Source: Porticoccaceae bacterium
GTDB lineage: Bacteria > Pseudomonadota > Gammaproteobacteria > Pseudomonadales > Porticoccaceae
Assembly (NCBI GenBank): GCA_023228865.1
Contig: JALOAH010000017.1
Span: 1-50,253 of the forward strand
Length of the DNA stretch: 50,253 bases
Reading direction: 5' to 3'
The notes beneath the pieces are model-generated. The model was not told the DNA's origin and ran no database searches. It saw only the letters and a program-made list of their open reading frames with translations. The translations under genes were made by a program, and so were the position numbers. This document shows positions 1-9,686 of this stretch, one piece after another. Numbering within the stretch: position 1 is the stretch's first letter; each line of letters begins with the position of its first letter.

Positions 1-725
1 GCCGCCCGCTCTTTTTCCAGCCGCGGAATCGCCTTGAAGACGTAATAGGTAACAATCACGATATAGAAAAACCATACCAGGAACTCTACCCAGAAGTTCA
101 GCCAGCCCTGACGGGCAAACAGACCGCTTTTAAAGAAGGGCATCAACAGTTCAAACAAAAAGCTGATACCTGCCCAGATGGAAAACCAGCAGGCCCAACC
201 CGGAAACAGGGGTTTGGCGCGTTGATCCGTCAAACCGGCAACACCGACGGCAATCATGGGAATAGTGGTAATGGCGTAGAACATATCGATCAACAGCCAG
301 CCCTGGTCATAAAGCATTTGCAGAGTAACCGCATCGAGAACATCGGGGCGATAAGAGGCGGTAAGCCAAAAAACGGATGAAGTAACCAATGGCACCACCG
401 TGAGCCCGCCGCCCCACATTTGCAGCTTGGGAATGATATCGCTTTCATTGGGGTTAATCATTTCCATCACTTTGGTGATGGACAGGGTCCAGGGCAAGTA
501 AAGAACGCCAAAAAGCATGGCGCCAGCCATTCCCGCCCGGGTTTCGTTGTAGTTGGTACGAAAATGTTCGGCCATTTGCTCTGCCGTCCAGTCTGCGGGA
601 ATGGGGGGAATGTTGGATCCCAGAGCACCCCAGAAAAACAGAAACGCCGCAAGAAACACGGGACCCATGGCGGCGCAGAGCCGCCAATATTTGAAATAGG
701 CCTCATTGGTTAGCGTAGTATTCAC
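1..725 (-). CDS. Integral membrane protein, unknown function (3' end beyond window)
   Basis: An open frame of 241 codons runs off the left edge of the window. It starts at a GTG (725) preceded by GAGGAGATAACT, a good ribosome binding site. The protein is hydrophobic and tryptophan/phenylalanine-rich, with about five or six likely membrane segments, for example around residues 20-36, 75-90 and 105-120. A soluble stretch near residues 40-60 (PADWTAEQMAEHF) separates the first two. I do not recognise the family. It lies downstream of acs in the same orientation, but an 830-bp gap makes a shared transcript unlikely. That it is a real gene is fairly sure from the RBS and composition; its function is not known. 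Confidence 0.75.
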   Translation of the reverse strand, partial: MNTTLTNEAYFKYWRLCAAMGPVFLAAFLFFWGALGSNIPPIPADWTAEQMAEHFRTNYNETRAGMAGAMLFGVLYLPWTLSITKVMEMINPNESDIIPKLQMWGGGLTVVPLVTSSVFWLTASYRPDVLDAVTLQMLYDQGWLLIDMFYAITTIPMIAVGVAGLTDQRAKPLFPGWACWFSIWAGISFLFELLMPFFKSGLFARQGWLNFWVEFLVWFFYIVIVTYYVFKAIPRLEKERA

Positions 726-1560
726 AGTTATCTCCTCTTTAATCTGTATGGATTTTTTATTTCGGATCCGCTTCTCACGGGTTGTTAACTATGGCTTTCC
801 AACAACAGGTTTATTTCCTTCTCTTTCCACCTGTACCTGCGTCGGGTCTTGGCTTTACTTCTGTCCTTAATTTCAACACTGGCGACTCCATACGACCCGC
901 CTTTAATGATAATTATGTCATCAAAGGCCTGTAAAAGTTTCTCAACCTCTGCACCAGCCATCCCGAAATGCACCGTACAGACTGAAATTCTGGCTTTATA
1001 TGGATATAACAAGCTTCCAGGCATGCAGCTGAGAACAATACCACGAACCAGGCAACACCTCGGGATTGAACAGCAGCCACAAAGCCACCCAGTTGGCCGC
1101 TTCGCCCCCGTTGACAACCTGCTGCGCGTCGACCATTCCGCATCGCCTCAAGCGCTTGATTGCGGCTGGCCTTGCCTTGCAAGATTGCGAACAGATTTTG
1201 CAATCAGCGGCTCATCAACGCCTTGTCGCAACAAATTATCAATAAATATTGATACTGTTGTCAACATATATTGACAACAGTATCAACAAAGCCGGTAAAA
1301 ATCTTCAACCGCTAAAGTTTGGCGACCATTTTGGCAACCGGAAGACGTCCGTTTTAGGGGGCTCATCAGGAGATACTGACTTGCCACCCAGCCCTGAAGT
1401 AACAGATGTTCGATGACCGGGACACCACAGCACCCCCAAGCCGAAAACCGCTCCAGAGCCAGGCACGGAAAAGATATTGAGCTGTTTTCACTACCCTGCT
1501 CAAACCAGGGGAAATCAATTACAGTCAGAGCATGACCTTGGTTTCCAGATTTCCAGATCC
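726..1560. other. Gene-poor gap with possible gene remnants
   Basis: No convincing intact gene lies here. On the minus strand at about 785-1000 a tail-like peptide (KARISVCTVHFGMAG onward, basic end) looks more protein-like than chance. Near 1145-1270 a short minus-strand frame, also protein-like (IDNLLRQGVDEPLIAKSVR), stops early. These may be debris of one or two decayed genes. A long palindrome at 1249-1286 stands beside them and is listed separately. Confidence 0.4.
1249..1286. promoter_or_regulatory. Perfect 16-bp inverted repeat, operator-like
   Basis: The arms TTGATACTGTTGTCAA and TTGACAACAGTATCAA are perfect reverse complements around a 6-bp CATATA centre. The site is AT-rich and has no T tract, so it looks like a dimeric repressor operator rather than a terminator. 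Each arm contains TTGWCAA-like sequence. The neighbouring minus-strand frame appears decayed, so the site may be an orphan operator. Confidence 0.55.
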
Positions 1561-3498
1561 TCAGCGATTGAGCCTGTTGTCAATTAATTGATCCACCACG
1601 GATGGATCCGCCAGGGTTGAGGTGTCGCCGAGGTTTTCCAGTTCATTGGCGGCAACTTTGCGCAGAATGCGCCGCATGATTTTGCCAGATCGGGTTTTTG
1701 GCAATCCCGGCGCCCACTGAATCAAATCCGGCTTGGCAAAGTGGCCAATCTCTTCGGCGCACAGTGCCACCAATTCCTTGCGAAAGTTGTCGCTGGGTTC
1801 AACACCGGACATCAGGGTGACATAGGCATAAATTCCCTGCCCCTTGATATTGTGGGGATAACCGACAACAGCGGCCTCAGCCACTCGCGGATGGAGCACC
1901 AGGGCGCTTTCAATTTCAGCGGTTCCCATACGGTGCCCGGAAACATTGAGCACATCGTCGATGCGGCCGGTGATCCAGTAATAGCCGTCCTCATCCCGCC
2001 GCGCACCATCGCCAGTGAAATAGTAGCCGGGGTAGGTGGAAAAATAGGTGTCTATGAGGCGCTGATGATCACCATAGACCGTGCGAATCTGGCCAGGCCA
2101 GGATGACTTGATTACCAGACTGCCCTCACCTGCCCCTGTAATTTCCCTGCCCTCCCCGTCCAGTAGAGCGGGTTGAATGCCAAAAAATGGGTAAGTAGCA
2201 GAACCAGGCTTCAAGTTTGTAGCCCCTGGCAGTGGTGTTAGCATATGGGCGCCTGTTTCCGTCTGCCACCAGGTATCCACGACGGGGCAGCGATTTTTAC
2301 CGACAACGCGGAAATACCATTCCCAGGCTTCCGGATTAATAGGTTCACCCACAGTGCCGAGCAGTTTCAGTGAATCCAGAGAACAGCGCTCGACGAATTC
2401 ATCCCCCGCGCCCATCAGGGAGCGCAACGCGGTAGGTGCCGTATAGAATTGGTTGACTCTGTGTTTGTCACACACCTGCCAGAATCTGGATGCATCTGGA
2501 TACGTGGGCACTCCCTCAAACATCAAACTGGTCGCGCCATTGCACAGCGGGCCGTAGACAATGTAGGAATGACCGGTTACCCAGCCCACATCAGCGGTAC
2601 ACCAGTAAACGTCTCCGTCCTTGTAGTCGAAGGTATATTTGTGGGACACGGCCGACTGCAACAAATAGCCGGCGGTGGTGTGCAGCACACCCTTGGGTTT
2701 ACCCGTAGAGCCGGATGTATAAAGAATAAACAGCGGATCTTCAGAATCCATCACCGCCGGTTCACAAACCTCATCCACTGTCTGGATCGCCTCGTGATAC
2801 CAGATATCCCTGTCAGGGTGCATATGCATATGCCCGCCAGTGCGCTGAACCACTATGCAAGTATGCACGCTGGGGCATTCACGCAGAGCCTGATCGGTAT
2901 TTTCCTTGAGGGGATGGATGCGACCACCGCGCACGCTTTCGTCGGCGGTAATCACTACCTGGCAATCGGAGTCGAGGATTCTGTCCCGCAGGGCGTCCGG
3001 CGAAAAACCGCCAAACACCACCGAATGGACGGCACCTATGCGGGCACAGGCAAGCATGGCGTAGGCAGCCTCGGGAATCATCGGCATATAGATGCAAACC
3101 CTGTCGCCTTTTTTAACACCGCGCTGGCGCAACAGGTTACCCAGCAAGGACACCTGGCGATGGAGCTCGCGATAGCTGATATGCTTATCCTGGCCGGGCT
3201 CGTCGGCCTCCCAGATAAAGGCCGTCTGATCTCCGCGCGCGTCCAGGTGGCGATCGATACAATTGACACTGACATTCAACTTGCCGCCATCAAACCAGCG
3301 CGCCAGTCCGCGATCGAAATCCTGCTCGCAAACGGTTTGCCACTCTTTGTCCCAGAGCAGAAATTCCCGCGCCTGTTCAGCCCAGAATTGATCCGCCTCC
3401 TCGACGGAACGCCGGTACATTTCCTCATATTTATGGCTGTTAATGTACGCTGAATCCTGCCACTGCTGTGGCACAGGATGCAAAATCACCTGACTCAT
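1561..3498 (-). CDS. acs: Acetyl-CoA synthetase (AMP-forming)
   Basis: The enzyme activates acetate to acetyl-CoA through an acetyl-adenylate, in the cytoplasm. The 645-residue length is typical of Acs. Visible motifs are the phosphate-binding loop [11 protein letters not shown] (260-270), the adenylate motif WWQTETG (410-416), and the hinge region [15 protein letters not shown] (about 511-525). The C-terminal PKTRSGK (600-606) carries K606, the lysine that is reversibly acetylated in this family to switch the enzyme off. The start ATG follows AAGGGGTAGTC. The leader (3499-3658) contains an imperfect hairpin at 3527-3550 but no clear T tract. The gene stands alone in this orientation. Confidence 0.97.
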   Translation of the reverse strand: MSQVILHPVPQQWQDSAYINSHKYEEMYRRSVEEADQFWAEQAREFLLWDKEWQTVCEQDFDRGLARWFDGGKLNVSVNCIDRHLDARGDQTAFIWEADEPGQDKHISYRELHRQVSLLGNLLRQRGVKKGDRVCIYMPMIPEAAYAMLACARIGAVHSVVFGGFSPDALRDRILDSDCQVVITADESVRGGRIHPLKENTDQALRECPSVHTCIVVQRTGGHMHMHPDRDIWYHEAIQTVDEVCEPAVMDSEDPLFILYTSGSTGKPKGVLHTTAGYLLQSAVSHKYTFDYKDGDVYWCTADVGWVTGHSYIVYGPLCNGATSLMFEGVPTYPDASRFWQVCDKHRVNQFYTAPTALRSLMGAGDEFVERCSLDSLKLLGTVGEPINPEAWEWYFRVVGKNRCPVVDTWWQTETGAHMLTPLPGATNLKPGSATYPFFGIQPALLDGEGREITGAGEGSLVIKSSWPGQIRTVYGDHQRLIDTYFSTYPGYYFTGDGARRDEDGYYWITGRIDDVLNVSGHRMGTAEIESALVLHPRVAEAAVVGYPHNIKGQGIYAYVTLMSGVEPSDNFRKELVALCAEEIGHFAKPDLIQWAPGLPKTRSGKIMRRILRKVAANELENLGDTSTLADPSVVDQLIDNRLNR

Positions 3499-3658
3499 GA
3501 CTACCCCTTATACTGTTGTTAGGTTCGGGAACCTTCATGGGAAGGCTCCCCGAGGGGTTCAGTTTAGTTTCCCTGGCAGAAGGGGTAAAGAGATAAAAGT
3601 TTGTTGGCGCAGGAATAAGACTTTGTTATGAAGATGCCTGCGCCGCAGGACAGATCGC

Positions 3659-4042
3659 TCAGGAGGCGACCTGCATGGGAATGGTATTGGATGTGCGTTC
3701 GACGGTGTTATCGGCGTGCAGATAGACAAGACGGGGCTTGTGCTTTGCCGCTTCCTTGTCATCAAACTGACCGTAGGTAGCGATAATCACCCTGTCGCCC
3801 ATCTGGACTTTGCGGGCTGCCGCGCCGTTCATGGAAATGGTGCCGGAGCCGGGCTCGGCCTTGATAATATAGGTGGTAAAGCGTTCGCCATTATTGACGT
3901 TGTAAATATCAATTTGCTCAAACTCACGCATGCCTGCCAGTTCAAGCAGGTTGGAGTCAATGGCGCAGGAACCGTCATACCAGAGTTCGGCCTGGGTAAC
4001 AGACGCCATATGGAGCTTCGCTTTCAGCATATTAGTGAGCAT
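3659..4042 (-). CDS. panD: Aspartate 1-decarboxylase precursor
   Basis: PanD makes beta-alanine from aspartate for pantothenate synthesis. It is a pyruvoyl enzyme that cleaves itself at a Gly-Ser bond. The conserved site is present as YDGSCAID, with cleavage expected between G and S, and the family core [19 protein letters not shown] follows. I chose the ATG at 4042 (protein [11 protein letters not shown]...) because AGAGG lies 8 nt upstream and Pseudomonas PanD has the same short extension. A GTG at 4051 and an ATG at 4030 are alternatives. The start overlaps the end of panC, so the two are translationally coupled. Confidence 0.95.
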   Translation of the reverse strand: MLTNMLKAKLHMASVTQAELWYDGSCAIDSNLLELAGMREFEQIDIYNVNNGERFTTYIIKAEPGSGTISMNGAAARKVQMGDRVIIATYGQFDDKEAAKHKPRLVYLHADNTVERTSNTIPMQVAS

Positions 4043-4904
4043 TTGATTCACCTCTAGTCAGGGAGAGAGAAAGGTTGTCAATGAGACGGGCACTTTCGGT
4101 GTACATAGCGCCAAGAATCGTAATCTCATCATCGTCTACAGCGGCTGGCTCAAGGGATTTGCTGTTACAGACGGATAAATAATCCACCCGAAACCCCTGT
4201 TCGACAATGCGCTGCCTGCCTTGTTCCTCAAGTTGAGTAAAATCCCGCTCTCCATTGCGGACGGACTCCACCATCCATTGCAGTGTTTCGTAAAGCACAC
4301 TGACCCTGGGTCGTTCGACGGCGCTAATATAGCCATTTCGCGAACTCATTGCCAGCCCGTCAGTCTCCCGATGAATGGGCGCTGCGGTAATTTTAATATC
4401 CATACACAGGTCTTCAGTCATGCGGCGAATCACCGCAAGCTGCTGGTAGTCCTTGATGCCAAATATTGCCTCGTCGGGCTGAACAATATTGAAAAGCTTG
4501 GTGACCACCGTGGTGACGCCTTCAAAATGGCCGGGTCTGCTGGCTCCGCAGAGGATGTCCGTCATGGTGGCGCAAATCACACGGGTCTGAGTATCGAGGC
4601 CATTGGGGTACATTTCGCTGTCGGCGGGGTGAAACAAATAATCGCAGCCCGCCGCAGTCAGCTTGTCGACATCGTCGCGGATAGTTCGGGGATAGCGATC
4701 CCAATCCTCGTTGAGACCAAACTGGAGGGCGTTGACAAAAATCGAGCAGACGACGATATCGTTATGCTGGCGCGCAGTTTTCACCAGCTCGATATGGGCA
4801 TCGTGAAGATTGCCCATGGTCGGCACAAAACCAATGCGCAGACCAGTCTTTCGGCATTTTTTAAGTTCGTCACGCAACCCTTTAATTGTATGAAAAATTT
4901 TCAT
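4032..4904 (-). CDS. panC: Pantothenate synthetase (pantoate-beta-alanine ligase)
   Basis: PanC joins pantoate and beta-alanine using ATP, consuming the product of the adjacent panD. The protein has 290 residues and the family layout: [11 protein letters not shown] (residues 27-37, with H34 and H37 as the HIGH-like pair), [18 protein letters not shown] and the serine motif SSRNGYIS. Three usually strict positions differ: HDGH is HDAH, FVNPxQF is FVNALQF, and FGEKD is FGIKD. The catalytic histidines, KD and QQL remain, so activity is likely. panB is not adjacent. The gene starts 23 bp downstream of dnaB, so it probably shares that transcript. Confidence 0.94.
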   Translation of the reverse strand: MKIFHTIKGLRDELKKCRKTGLRIGFVPTMGNLHDAHIELVKTARQHNDIVVCSIFVNALQFGLNEDWDRYPRTIRDDVDKLTAAGCDYLFHPADSEMYPNGLDTQTRVICATMTDILCGASRPGHFEGVTTVVTKLFNIVQPDEAIFGIKDYQQLAVIRRMTEDLCMDIKITAAPIHRETDGLAMSSRNGYISAVERPRVSVLYETLQWMVESVRNGERDFTQLEEQGRQRIVEQGFRVDYLSVCNSKSLEPAAVDDDEITILGAMYTESARLIDNLSLSLTRGESNAH

Positions 4905-4927
4905 TTTAAATTCTCTGCAAAGGCAGG

Positions 4928-6373
4928 CTAATCGGCGTCGCCGAAATAGTCTCTGGCAAGATTTTCAAAGCGGGTGTATTTGCCGAGAAACGCCAGTTTT
5001 GAGGTGCCGATCGGGCCGTTTCTCTGCTTGCCAATAATCACTTCGGCAATGCCTTTATCCTGAGTATCTTCGTGATAAACCTCATCCCTATAGATGAAAA
5101 GAATGACATCCGCATCCTGCTCGATGGCGCCAGACTCCCGCAAATCCGAGTTGACCGGACGTTTGTTGGGGCGCTGCTCCACATTCCTGCTGAGCTGAGA
5201 GAGCGCAATCACGGGACAGGAAAACTCCCGCGCGATAAATTTGAGATCCCTTGAAATTTGCGAAATCTCCTGAACCCGCCCCTCTCCGGGAATACTGGCG
5301 GACATCAACTGCAAATAATCGACCATCACCAGCGCAGGACTGGAGAGCGCATCGAGCTCATCCGCTGGCAGCCCCCGGTTTTTTTCCCGCAGGACTTCTT
5401 TGCGGTCTCTAATCAGCTGGCGAATGCGATTGCGCATTTCCAGGGGGGAAATTCCCGGCGTGTCATCGATAAACAGGGGGCGGTCTTTCATTCGCGACAC
5501 CGCGTTGGTGAGTCGCGGCCAATCATCTTCGGAAAGATTTCCCGTGCGCATCAATGTCTGGTCAATTCGCCCCACCGACGACAGCATTCTCGTCATCAAC
5601 TGGTTGGCAGGCATCTCAAGGCTAAAAACCAGTACCGGCCTATCCTGATTGAGCACCGCATGCTCCACCATATTCATGGCAAAGGAGGTTTTCCCCATTG
5701 AAGGCCGTCCCGCCACAATCACCAAATCCGACTTCTGCCAGCCCGAGGTTTTTTCGTCAAGATCGGCAAATCCGGTGCTGAGGCCGGTGATATCGGCATC
5801 ATTTTGAAAAAGCTGATCGATGCGCTCAACCGCCTCCTTGAGGAGATCGTTGACCTGCTGAAAACCACCTTTTTTCGGGCGATTTTCCATGATTTCGGTG
5901 AGCTTCTGCTCCGCCTCTGCCAGCAGTCGAGCACTGTCCCACCCCAGCGGCGTCAGCCCCTTTTGGGCAATTTCGGTGGAGGCGACAATAAGCTGACGGA
6001 CGATGGAGCGCTCAAGAACAATTTGAGCATAAGCAGGGAGGTTGGCGGCGCTGGGCGTATTGGTGGCCAGCTCGACCAAATAATGATCGCCACCTATCTG
6101 GGCGAGATCACCATTTTCCTTGAGGGTTTCAGAAAGGGTAATGACATCGAAAGGTTTTTCTTCCGCCGCCAGCTTTTGCATGGTGCGAAAAATAAGCTGA
6201 TGATCAGTGTTGTGAAAATCGGCGACAGCGACAATTGCGGCCACCGACTCAAACGATTCGTTAGCCAGCATAAGGCCGCCAAGCACCGCCTGCTCCGCTT
6301 CCAGGGAGTGGGGCAGCTGGGCGTTTATCGCCAGGGTTTTCGGCACGTCATTCACAGCCATTGGAACAGCCAC
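4928..6373 (-). CDS. dnaB: Replicative DNA helicase DnaB
   Basis: DnaB is the hexameric 5'-3' helicase of the chromosomal replication fork. The N-terminal primase-interaction domain (about residues 18-120) opens with [16 protein letters not shown]. The RecA-like domain has Walker [10 protein letters not shown] (222-230), Walker [11 protein letters not shown] (347-356) and the [10 protein letters not shown] region. An insertion of roughly 20 residues (about 322-345) precedes Walker B relative to the E. coli protein. The frame can start at GTG 6373 or ATG 6361, and neither has a strong ribosome binding site. It follows rplI across a hairpin-containing gap, an arrangement common in Pseudomonadales. 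Confidence 0.97.
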   Translation of the reverse strand: MAVPMAVNDVPKTLAINAQLPHSLEAEQAVLGGLMLANESFESVAAIVAVADFHNTDHQLIFRTMQKLAAEEKPFDVITLSETLKENGDLAQIGGDHYLVELATNTPSAANLPAYAQIVLERSIVRQLIVASTEIAQKGLTPLGWDSARLLAEAEQKLTEIMENRPKKGGFQQVNDLLKEAVERIDQLFQNDADITGLSTGFADLDEKTSGWQKSDLVIVAGRPSMGKTSFAMNMVEHAVLNQDRPVLVFSLEMPANQLMTRMLSSVGRIDQTLMRTGNLSEDDWPRLTNAVSRMKDRPLFIDDTPGISPLEMRNRIRQLIRDRKEVLREKNRGLPADELDALSSPALVMVDYLQLMSASIPGEGRVQEISQISRDLKFIAREFSCPVIALSQLSRNVEQRPNKRPVNSDLRESGAIEQDADVILFIYRDEVYHEDTQDKGIAEVIIGKQRNGPIGTSKLAFLGKYTRFENLARDYFGDAD

Positions 6374-6386
6374 TTAGAAGCAGAAA

Positions 6387-6414
6387 CGGCACTGCCCGCT
6401 ACAGGACAGTGCCG
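6387..6414 (-). terminator. Hairpin between rplI and dnaB
   Basis: An 8-bp perfect stem (CGGCACTG / CAGTGCCG) with a 12-nt loop is followed on the minus strand by TTTCTGCTTCT. It may partly terminate the ribosomal operon before dnaB. The T tract is weak, so read-through is likely. Confidence 0.5.
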
Positions 6415-6436
6415 CAAAGGTAACAGTAATCGCTAC

Positions 6437-6895
6437 TTACTCGGCGACAACAACAACCTTGATGGCTTGAGTAACTTCGGCGTGGAACTGAATATCCACA
6501 TCGTACTCACCCACCTCCCGAAGCACGCCCTCGGGAAGTTTAACTTCACTCTTGGACACTTCGACGCCAGCGGCGCTGATCGCATCAGCGATATCTCTGG
6601 TACCAATGGAACCAAAGAGTCTGCCGCCTTCACCTGAATTGGCTGCGATAGTAACAGTGCCCAGGGCTTCCAGCTTGGCCGCACGGCCATCAGCTTCTCC
6701 CTTGCGCTCAGCGGATGCTTTTTCAAGCTCGGCGCGACGCTGTTCAAATTCGGCAATGTTGTCGGCGGTAGCAAAAATTGCCTTGCCTTGCGGAATCAGA
6801 AAGTTGCGGCCATAACCGGATTTAACTGACACCTTGTCGCCAATTGCGCCAAGCTTGCCTACTTTTTCCAGCAGAATGACTTCCATTTTACTCAC
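6437..6895 (-). CDS. rplI: 50S ribosomal protein L9
   Basis: L9 is a large-subunit protein with two globular domains joined by a long helix. The N-terminal signature is clear: [13 protein letters not shown], then [13 protein letters not shown]. It has 152 residues, the usual length. The connecting helix is charged and alanine-rich (about residues 45-75), and the C-terminal domain includes [16 protein letters not shown]. It is the last gene of the rpsF-rpsR-DUF2232-rplI block. The start ATG follows AAAAGAGGTGAGTAAA, a reasonable ribosome binding site. Confidence 0.97.
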   Translation of the reverse strand: MSKMEVILLEKVGKLGAIGDKVSVKSGYGRNFLIPQGKAIFATADNIAEFEQRRAELEKASAERKGEADGRAAKLEALGTVTIAANSGEGGRLFGSIGTRDIADAISAAGVEVSKSEVKLPEGVLREVGEYDVDIQFHAEVTQAIKVVVVAE

Positions 6896-6931
6896 CTCTT
6901 TTAATATACCGCTCGCTCAGAACTGCGGAAT

Positions 6932-7831
6932 CTAACCGCGCGACCTGGCAAGTCGGGTACGAAAATCCAAAAAGCTATCGAGGAATCCCACCGCGATTAG
7001 CACCATACTCAGAGGACTGAAAAGAACCAGCCCCACATACATAAAAATCAACCAGACAGTTCCCAACCCCAGCAGCTTGGCACCAAAATGGGCGAAACTG
7101 ACGCCAGACAACAGCAGGGGCATTCCCACCATACTGGCCCAGGTCATATATTCCGCAGGCAGCAGATTGCAGATAACCACAATCAACATCAGCGCCGAAG
7201 CGATAACAACATGAAACCGCAGGTTGTGAAGCTCCTGCTGAAACCCACCCGGGTTATACAGCAAGGATTGCCACCAGCGCGCCAATAACAGGCTAGCGAT
7301 GACATTCAACCCTGTCAGCCAGGACAAAAAACCCAGCACATAGTTCATGTTTACCGTTTCTATTCCCAGACCGATCGCATTGACCGCCATAAGAATATAA
7401 AAGGGCGAAACCCCCGGCTCCGGCTGCCCCGCCAAGTTAACCATGATTTGCTGAATATCAGCGATCACCTGGGCGGCTTCTGCAGCCAATGTCATGCCCA
7501 GTATCAACATGGCAACAGCAGAGAACGCTAACACTGTCACCAACGTCAGCTGCCAGGACACAGTGCCCTTGAGAACCTCTGCGGCAACCAGGACAACCAC
7601 CATACCGACAATTGATGTCGTCACCACCAGATGACTGGCAGAACTCAAAAACAGCACCGCCAGCAACGGCAAGCAGGCCCACAACAGGATCAGCAGGCCT
7701 TCGCCAAAGCTGCGCCTCAGAGCCACCAGCCCCACCGCCGCCGGGCTCACCAAGGGAACCAAATTCCCCGCCAGGGCAACTAGTGATGCCTGCATGCGCC
7801 CACGCATAATAAAACTGGCTAGAGCGCGCAT
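6932..7831 (-). CDS. DUF2232 (YybS-like) membrane protein
   Basis: This 299-residue polytopic membrane protein has about eight hydrophobic segments spread along its length, and its C-terminus (FLDFRTRLARSRG) is basic. Position and size match the DUF2232 protein found between rpsR and rplI in Pseudomonas and relatives. Family function is unknown, and nothing in the sequence points to a catalytic role. It is co-oriented with the flanking ribosomal genes and very likely co-transcribed. Confidence 0.88.
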   Translation of the reverse strand: MRALASFIMRGRMQASLVALAGNLVPLVSPAAVGLVALRRSFGEGLLILLWACLPLLAVLFLSSASHLVVTTSIVGMVVVLVAAEVLKGTVSWQLTLVTVLAFSAVAMLILGMTLAAEAAQVIADIQQIMVNLAGQPEPGVSPFYILMAVNAIGLGIETVNMNYVLGFLSWLTGLNVIASLLLARWWQSLLYNPGGFQQELHNLRFHVVIASALMLIVVICNLLPAEYMTWASMVGMPLLLSGVSFAHFGAKLLGLGTVWLIFMYVGLVLFSPLSMVLIAVGFLDSFLDFRTRLARSRG

Positions 7832-7873
7832 AGGCTCTCCAAATCCAGGGTCAAAAACTCGGGTTTAAAGCAC

Positions 7874-8104
7874 TTACTGATGTCCGTCTGTATAGGGCAG
7901 CAGCGCCAGATAACGGGCTCTCTTGATGGCAGTGGCCAGCTCGCGCTGATAGCGCGCTTTGGTGCCGGTAATGCGGCTGGGCACGATTTTGCCAGACTCT
8001 GAAACATAACCTTTCAGGGTCTCGAGATCTTTGTAGTCGATTTTCGGTGCGTCTTCGGCGGAAAAACGACAAAATTTACGTCTGCGGTTAAAACGTGGTT
8101 GCAT
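7874..8104 (-). CDS. rpsR: 30S ribosomal protein S18
   Basis: S18 binds the 30S platform as a heterodimer with S6. The 76-residue protein is basic and typical: [12 protein letters not shown] near the N-terminus, then [19 protein letters not shown] and [19 protein letters not shown]. The stop of rpsF lies one base before its start, so it is translationally coupled to its partner rpsF. Confidence 0.98.
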   Translation of the reverse strand: MQPRFNRRRKFCRFSAEDAPKIDYKDLETLKGYVSESGKIVPSRITGTKARYQRELATAIKRARYLALLPYTDGHQ

Positions 8105-8105
8105 C

Positions 8106-8555
8106 TTATTCTTCCTCTTCGTCGACTTCTTCAGAATCTTCTTCGTCAGAAGTTTCTTCTACGGCTTCCTGAGCGGCTTTGGCGGCGCGCTCGGCTTCAC
8201 GGCGTTCACGGCTTTCTTTTTCTGCCTTGTCGGCACGCTCGGCCTTCATGATCAGGGTTTCCCCTATTTCGGCTTCATGGCACTTGATAACGAGGTTGCG
8301 CAGAACGGCATCGTTGTAACGGAAATTGGAAGAAAGCTCATCCAGCACGTCCTGGCCGCACTCTATGTTCATCAGCACATAGTGAGCTTTGTGGATTTTC
8401 TGAATGGGATAGGCAAGGTGGCGGCGACCCCAGTCTTCAAGACGGTGGATTTTGCCGTTGCCAGCCTCGACAAGCTTGGAATAACGGTCGATCATGCCCG
8501 GAACCTGCTCGCTTTGATCCGGGTGAACCATAAAAACAATTTCGTAATGACGCAT
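8106..8555 (-). CDS. rpsF: 30S ribosomal protein S6
   Basis: S6 pairs with S18 on the small-subunit platform. The core begins [19 protein letters not shown], followed by [20 protein letters not shown]. The protein has 149 residues. The last 45 or so form an Arg/Glu/Ala-rich stretch and then an almost pure Asp/Glu tail, the site that RimK modifies with glutamates in E. coli S6. The ribosome binding site AAGGAG sits 5 nt before the ATG and can pair with an upstream CTCCTT (see the leader). Confidence 0.98.
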   Translation of the reverse strand: MRHYEIVFMVHPDQSEQVPGMIDRYSKLVEAGNGKIHRLEDWGRRHLAYPIQKIHKAHYVLMNIECGQDVLDELSSNFRYNDAVLRNLVIKCHEAEIGETLIMKAERADKAEKESRERREAERAAKAAQEAVEETSDEEDSEEVDEEEE

Positions 8556-8620
8556 TGTAGCTCCTTACGGGTTAGAGCTACCCGTTTGGCCCAGTGTGGA
8601 CGACGGTGTAGCAAGGAGAA
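8556..8620 (-). promoter_or_regulatory. Putative S6:S18 autoregulatory leader of rpsF
   Basis: On the minus strand the rpsF ribosome binding site AAGGAG (8566-8561) can pair with CTCCTT at 8618-8613. The intervening RNA holds ACACCGTCG, with the CCG that S6:S18 leaders use to mimic 16S rRNA. It also holds a 6-bp hairpin ACGGGT/ACCCGT (8567-8585) directly upstream of the ribosome binding site. The pairing is seen directly. Autoregulation by S6:S18 is inferred from known leaders of this operon. Confidence 0.5.
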
Positions 8621-8753
8621 TCCAGACACGAGGCCTGGGGTTTAAAGGCGCGCAATTTTAGGTGAAGATGGGCTATGATGCAAGCGTTGTCTGAAAGTGG
8701 TGTTTCAGGCTACCGACTCAAAACAACCTGACAGCCGCAATAAGGAATTAGCC

Positions 8754-8933
8754 ATGCAGCAAACAGCCAAACTTGCCATCATCGCCATCACCGCCCTGAC
8801 CCTGAGCGCCTGCGCACCCGAAGTGGGAAGCAAAAAATGGTGTGAACAGATGAAAGAGCGCCCCAAAGGGGAATTGACCATGAACGAAATCAGCGACTTC
8901 GCCAAGCACTGTATTTTCCCCAAGGAAGAATAA
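8754..8933 (+). CDS. Small DUF3012-type lipoprotein
   Basis: This 59-residue protein has a type II signal peptide: a hydrophobic core (LAIIAITALTLSA) followed by a lipobox ending SAC, with the cysteine as the lipidation site. The mature part (CAPEVGSKKWCEQMKERPKG, then NEISDFAKHCIF) matches the DUF3012 family of small periplasmic lipoproteins, with conserved Trp and two more Cys that could form a disulfide. I chose the ATG at 8754 because AAGGA lies upstream and the signal peptide begins there; a longer frame from 8697 lacks this. Function is unknown. It is the only plus-strand gene in the chromosomal part. Confidence 0.85.
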   Translation: MQQTAKLAIIAITALTLSACAPEVGSKKWCEQMKERPKGELTMNEISDFAKHCIFPKEE

Positions 8934-8975
8934 GGCAGCCAGCACAACTTCCCGACCCGGGAGGAGAAGATGAGC

Positions 8976-9674
8976 CTATCGGCTTTCCCGCTCCTCCCGT
9001 CGTTTATCCCGACGCTCCTGCAAGCGCTCCCTTTTGCCCTGTATTTTTTGCCGCTGTTTTTGCAATTGAAGCCGCGCCCGTCGCGATAAATTGCGCGCAT
9101 GAATAAACGTGGGCACGTTGTATTGATTGCGGGAGAGAAGAAAAACAATCAGCAGCTCCTCAATGGCCACCCAGACATGGAACCCAATAACAATTCGAAA
9201 CGGCAGTGCGTAGCCCCACAGGGTCAATACGAAATACGCCGGGGCAATCAACAGAGCAGCGAGTTTGGCCGCCCAGGTATGAAATCGCGGCAAAACGCCA
9301 AACTTGAACAAACTGGCCAGCATCGGCAGACAATAGAAGCCAACCCCCAACAACAAAAACCAGATTTCCGACATAAAAAGCTGTGGCCACAGCAGCCACA
9401 ACCCCAAAGCCATGGTGATATAGGTGAGCAAGTCACCCCAGCTGTCGAGTTTGACACCAAGAGCGCTTTCCTGGCGAAGCAGTCGGGCGAGATAGCCGTC
9501 GAGGGCGTCGGTCAACAGACTGAAAGCAAGAAGAGCGAGAAAAAAATCCTGATACCCCAGCGTCGCCAGCACCACGAGAACCGGGGCGAGGACAATTCGG
9601 CTGGCACTGAGGAGGTTGGGTAACGTGGCAACCCCAGCCATCAGCCCGCCCCGCAAATTCGCGGGCGGCAACAA
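8976..9674 (-). CDS. CDP-alcohol phosphatidyltransferase family membrane protein
   Basis: The CDP-alcohol transferase signature is present as DALDGYLARLLRQ followed by GVKLDSWGD, matching DxxDGxxAR...GxxxDxxxD with all four aspartates (about residues 56-80). About six membrane segments follow. Such enzymes move a phosphoalcohol from a CDP-linked lipid or polyol at the inner membrane; the exact alcohol cannot be read from sequence. The C-terminal 40 residues are strongly basic with KRQRKxQxKRERL-type repeats, probably cytoplasmic. It lies 12 bp after rlmB and probably forms an operon with rnr and rlmB. Confidence 0.88.
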   Translation of the reverse strand: MLPPANLRGGLMAGVATLPNLLSASRIVLAPVLVVLATLGYQDFFLALLAFSLLTDALDGYLARLLRQESALGVKLDSWGDLLTYITMALGLWLLWPQLFMSEIWFLLLGVGFYCLPMLASLFKFGVLPRFHTWAAKLAALLIAPAYFVLTLWGYALPFRIVIGFHVWVAIEELLIVFLLSRNQYNVPTFIHARNLSRRARLQLQKQRQKIQGKRERLQERRDKRREERESR

Positions 9675-9686
9675 CCCCGCAGGGAA

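Noticed and set aside
849..1274. A 141-codon plus-strand frame in the gap before acs
   Set aside because: Its composition is not protein-like and it reads through the palindrome at 1249-1286; the opposite strand looks more like decayed coding sequence.
2449..3453. A 334-codon open frame antisense to acs
   Set aside because: It lies wholly within the well-supported acs gene on the other strand, has no family features, and is a codon-bias shadow.
5804..6637. A 277-codon plus-strand frame antisense to dnaB and rplI
   Set aside because: It spans two real genes on the other strand and their gap; it is not a plausible gene.
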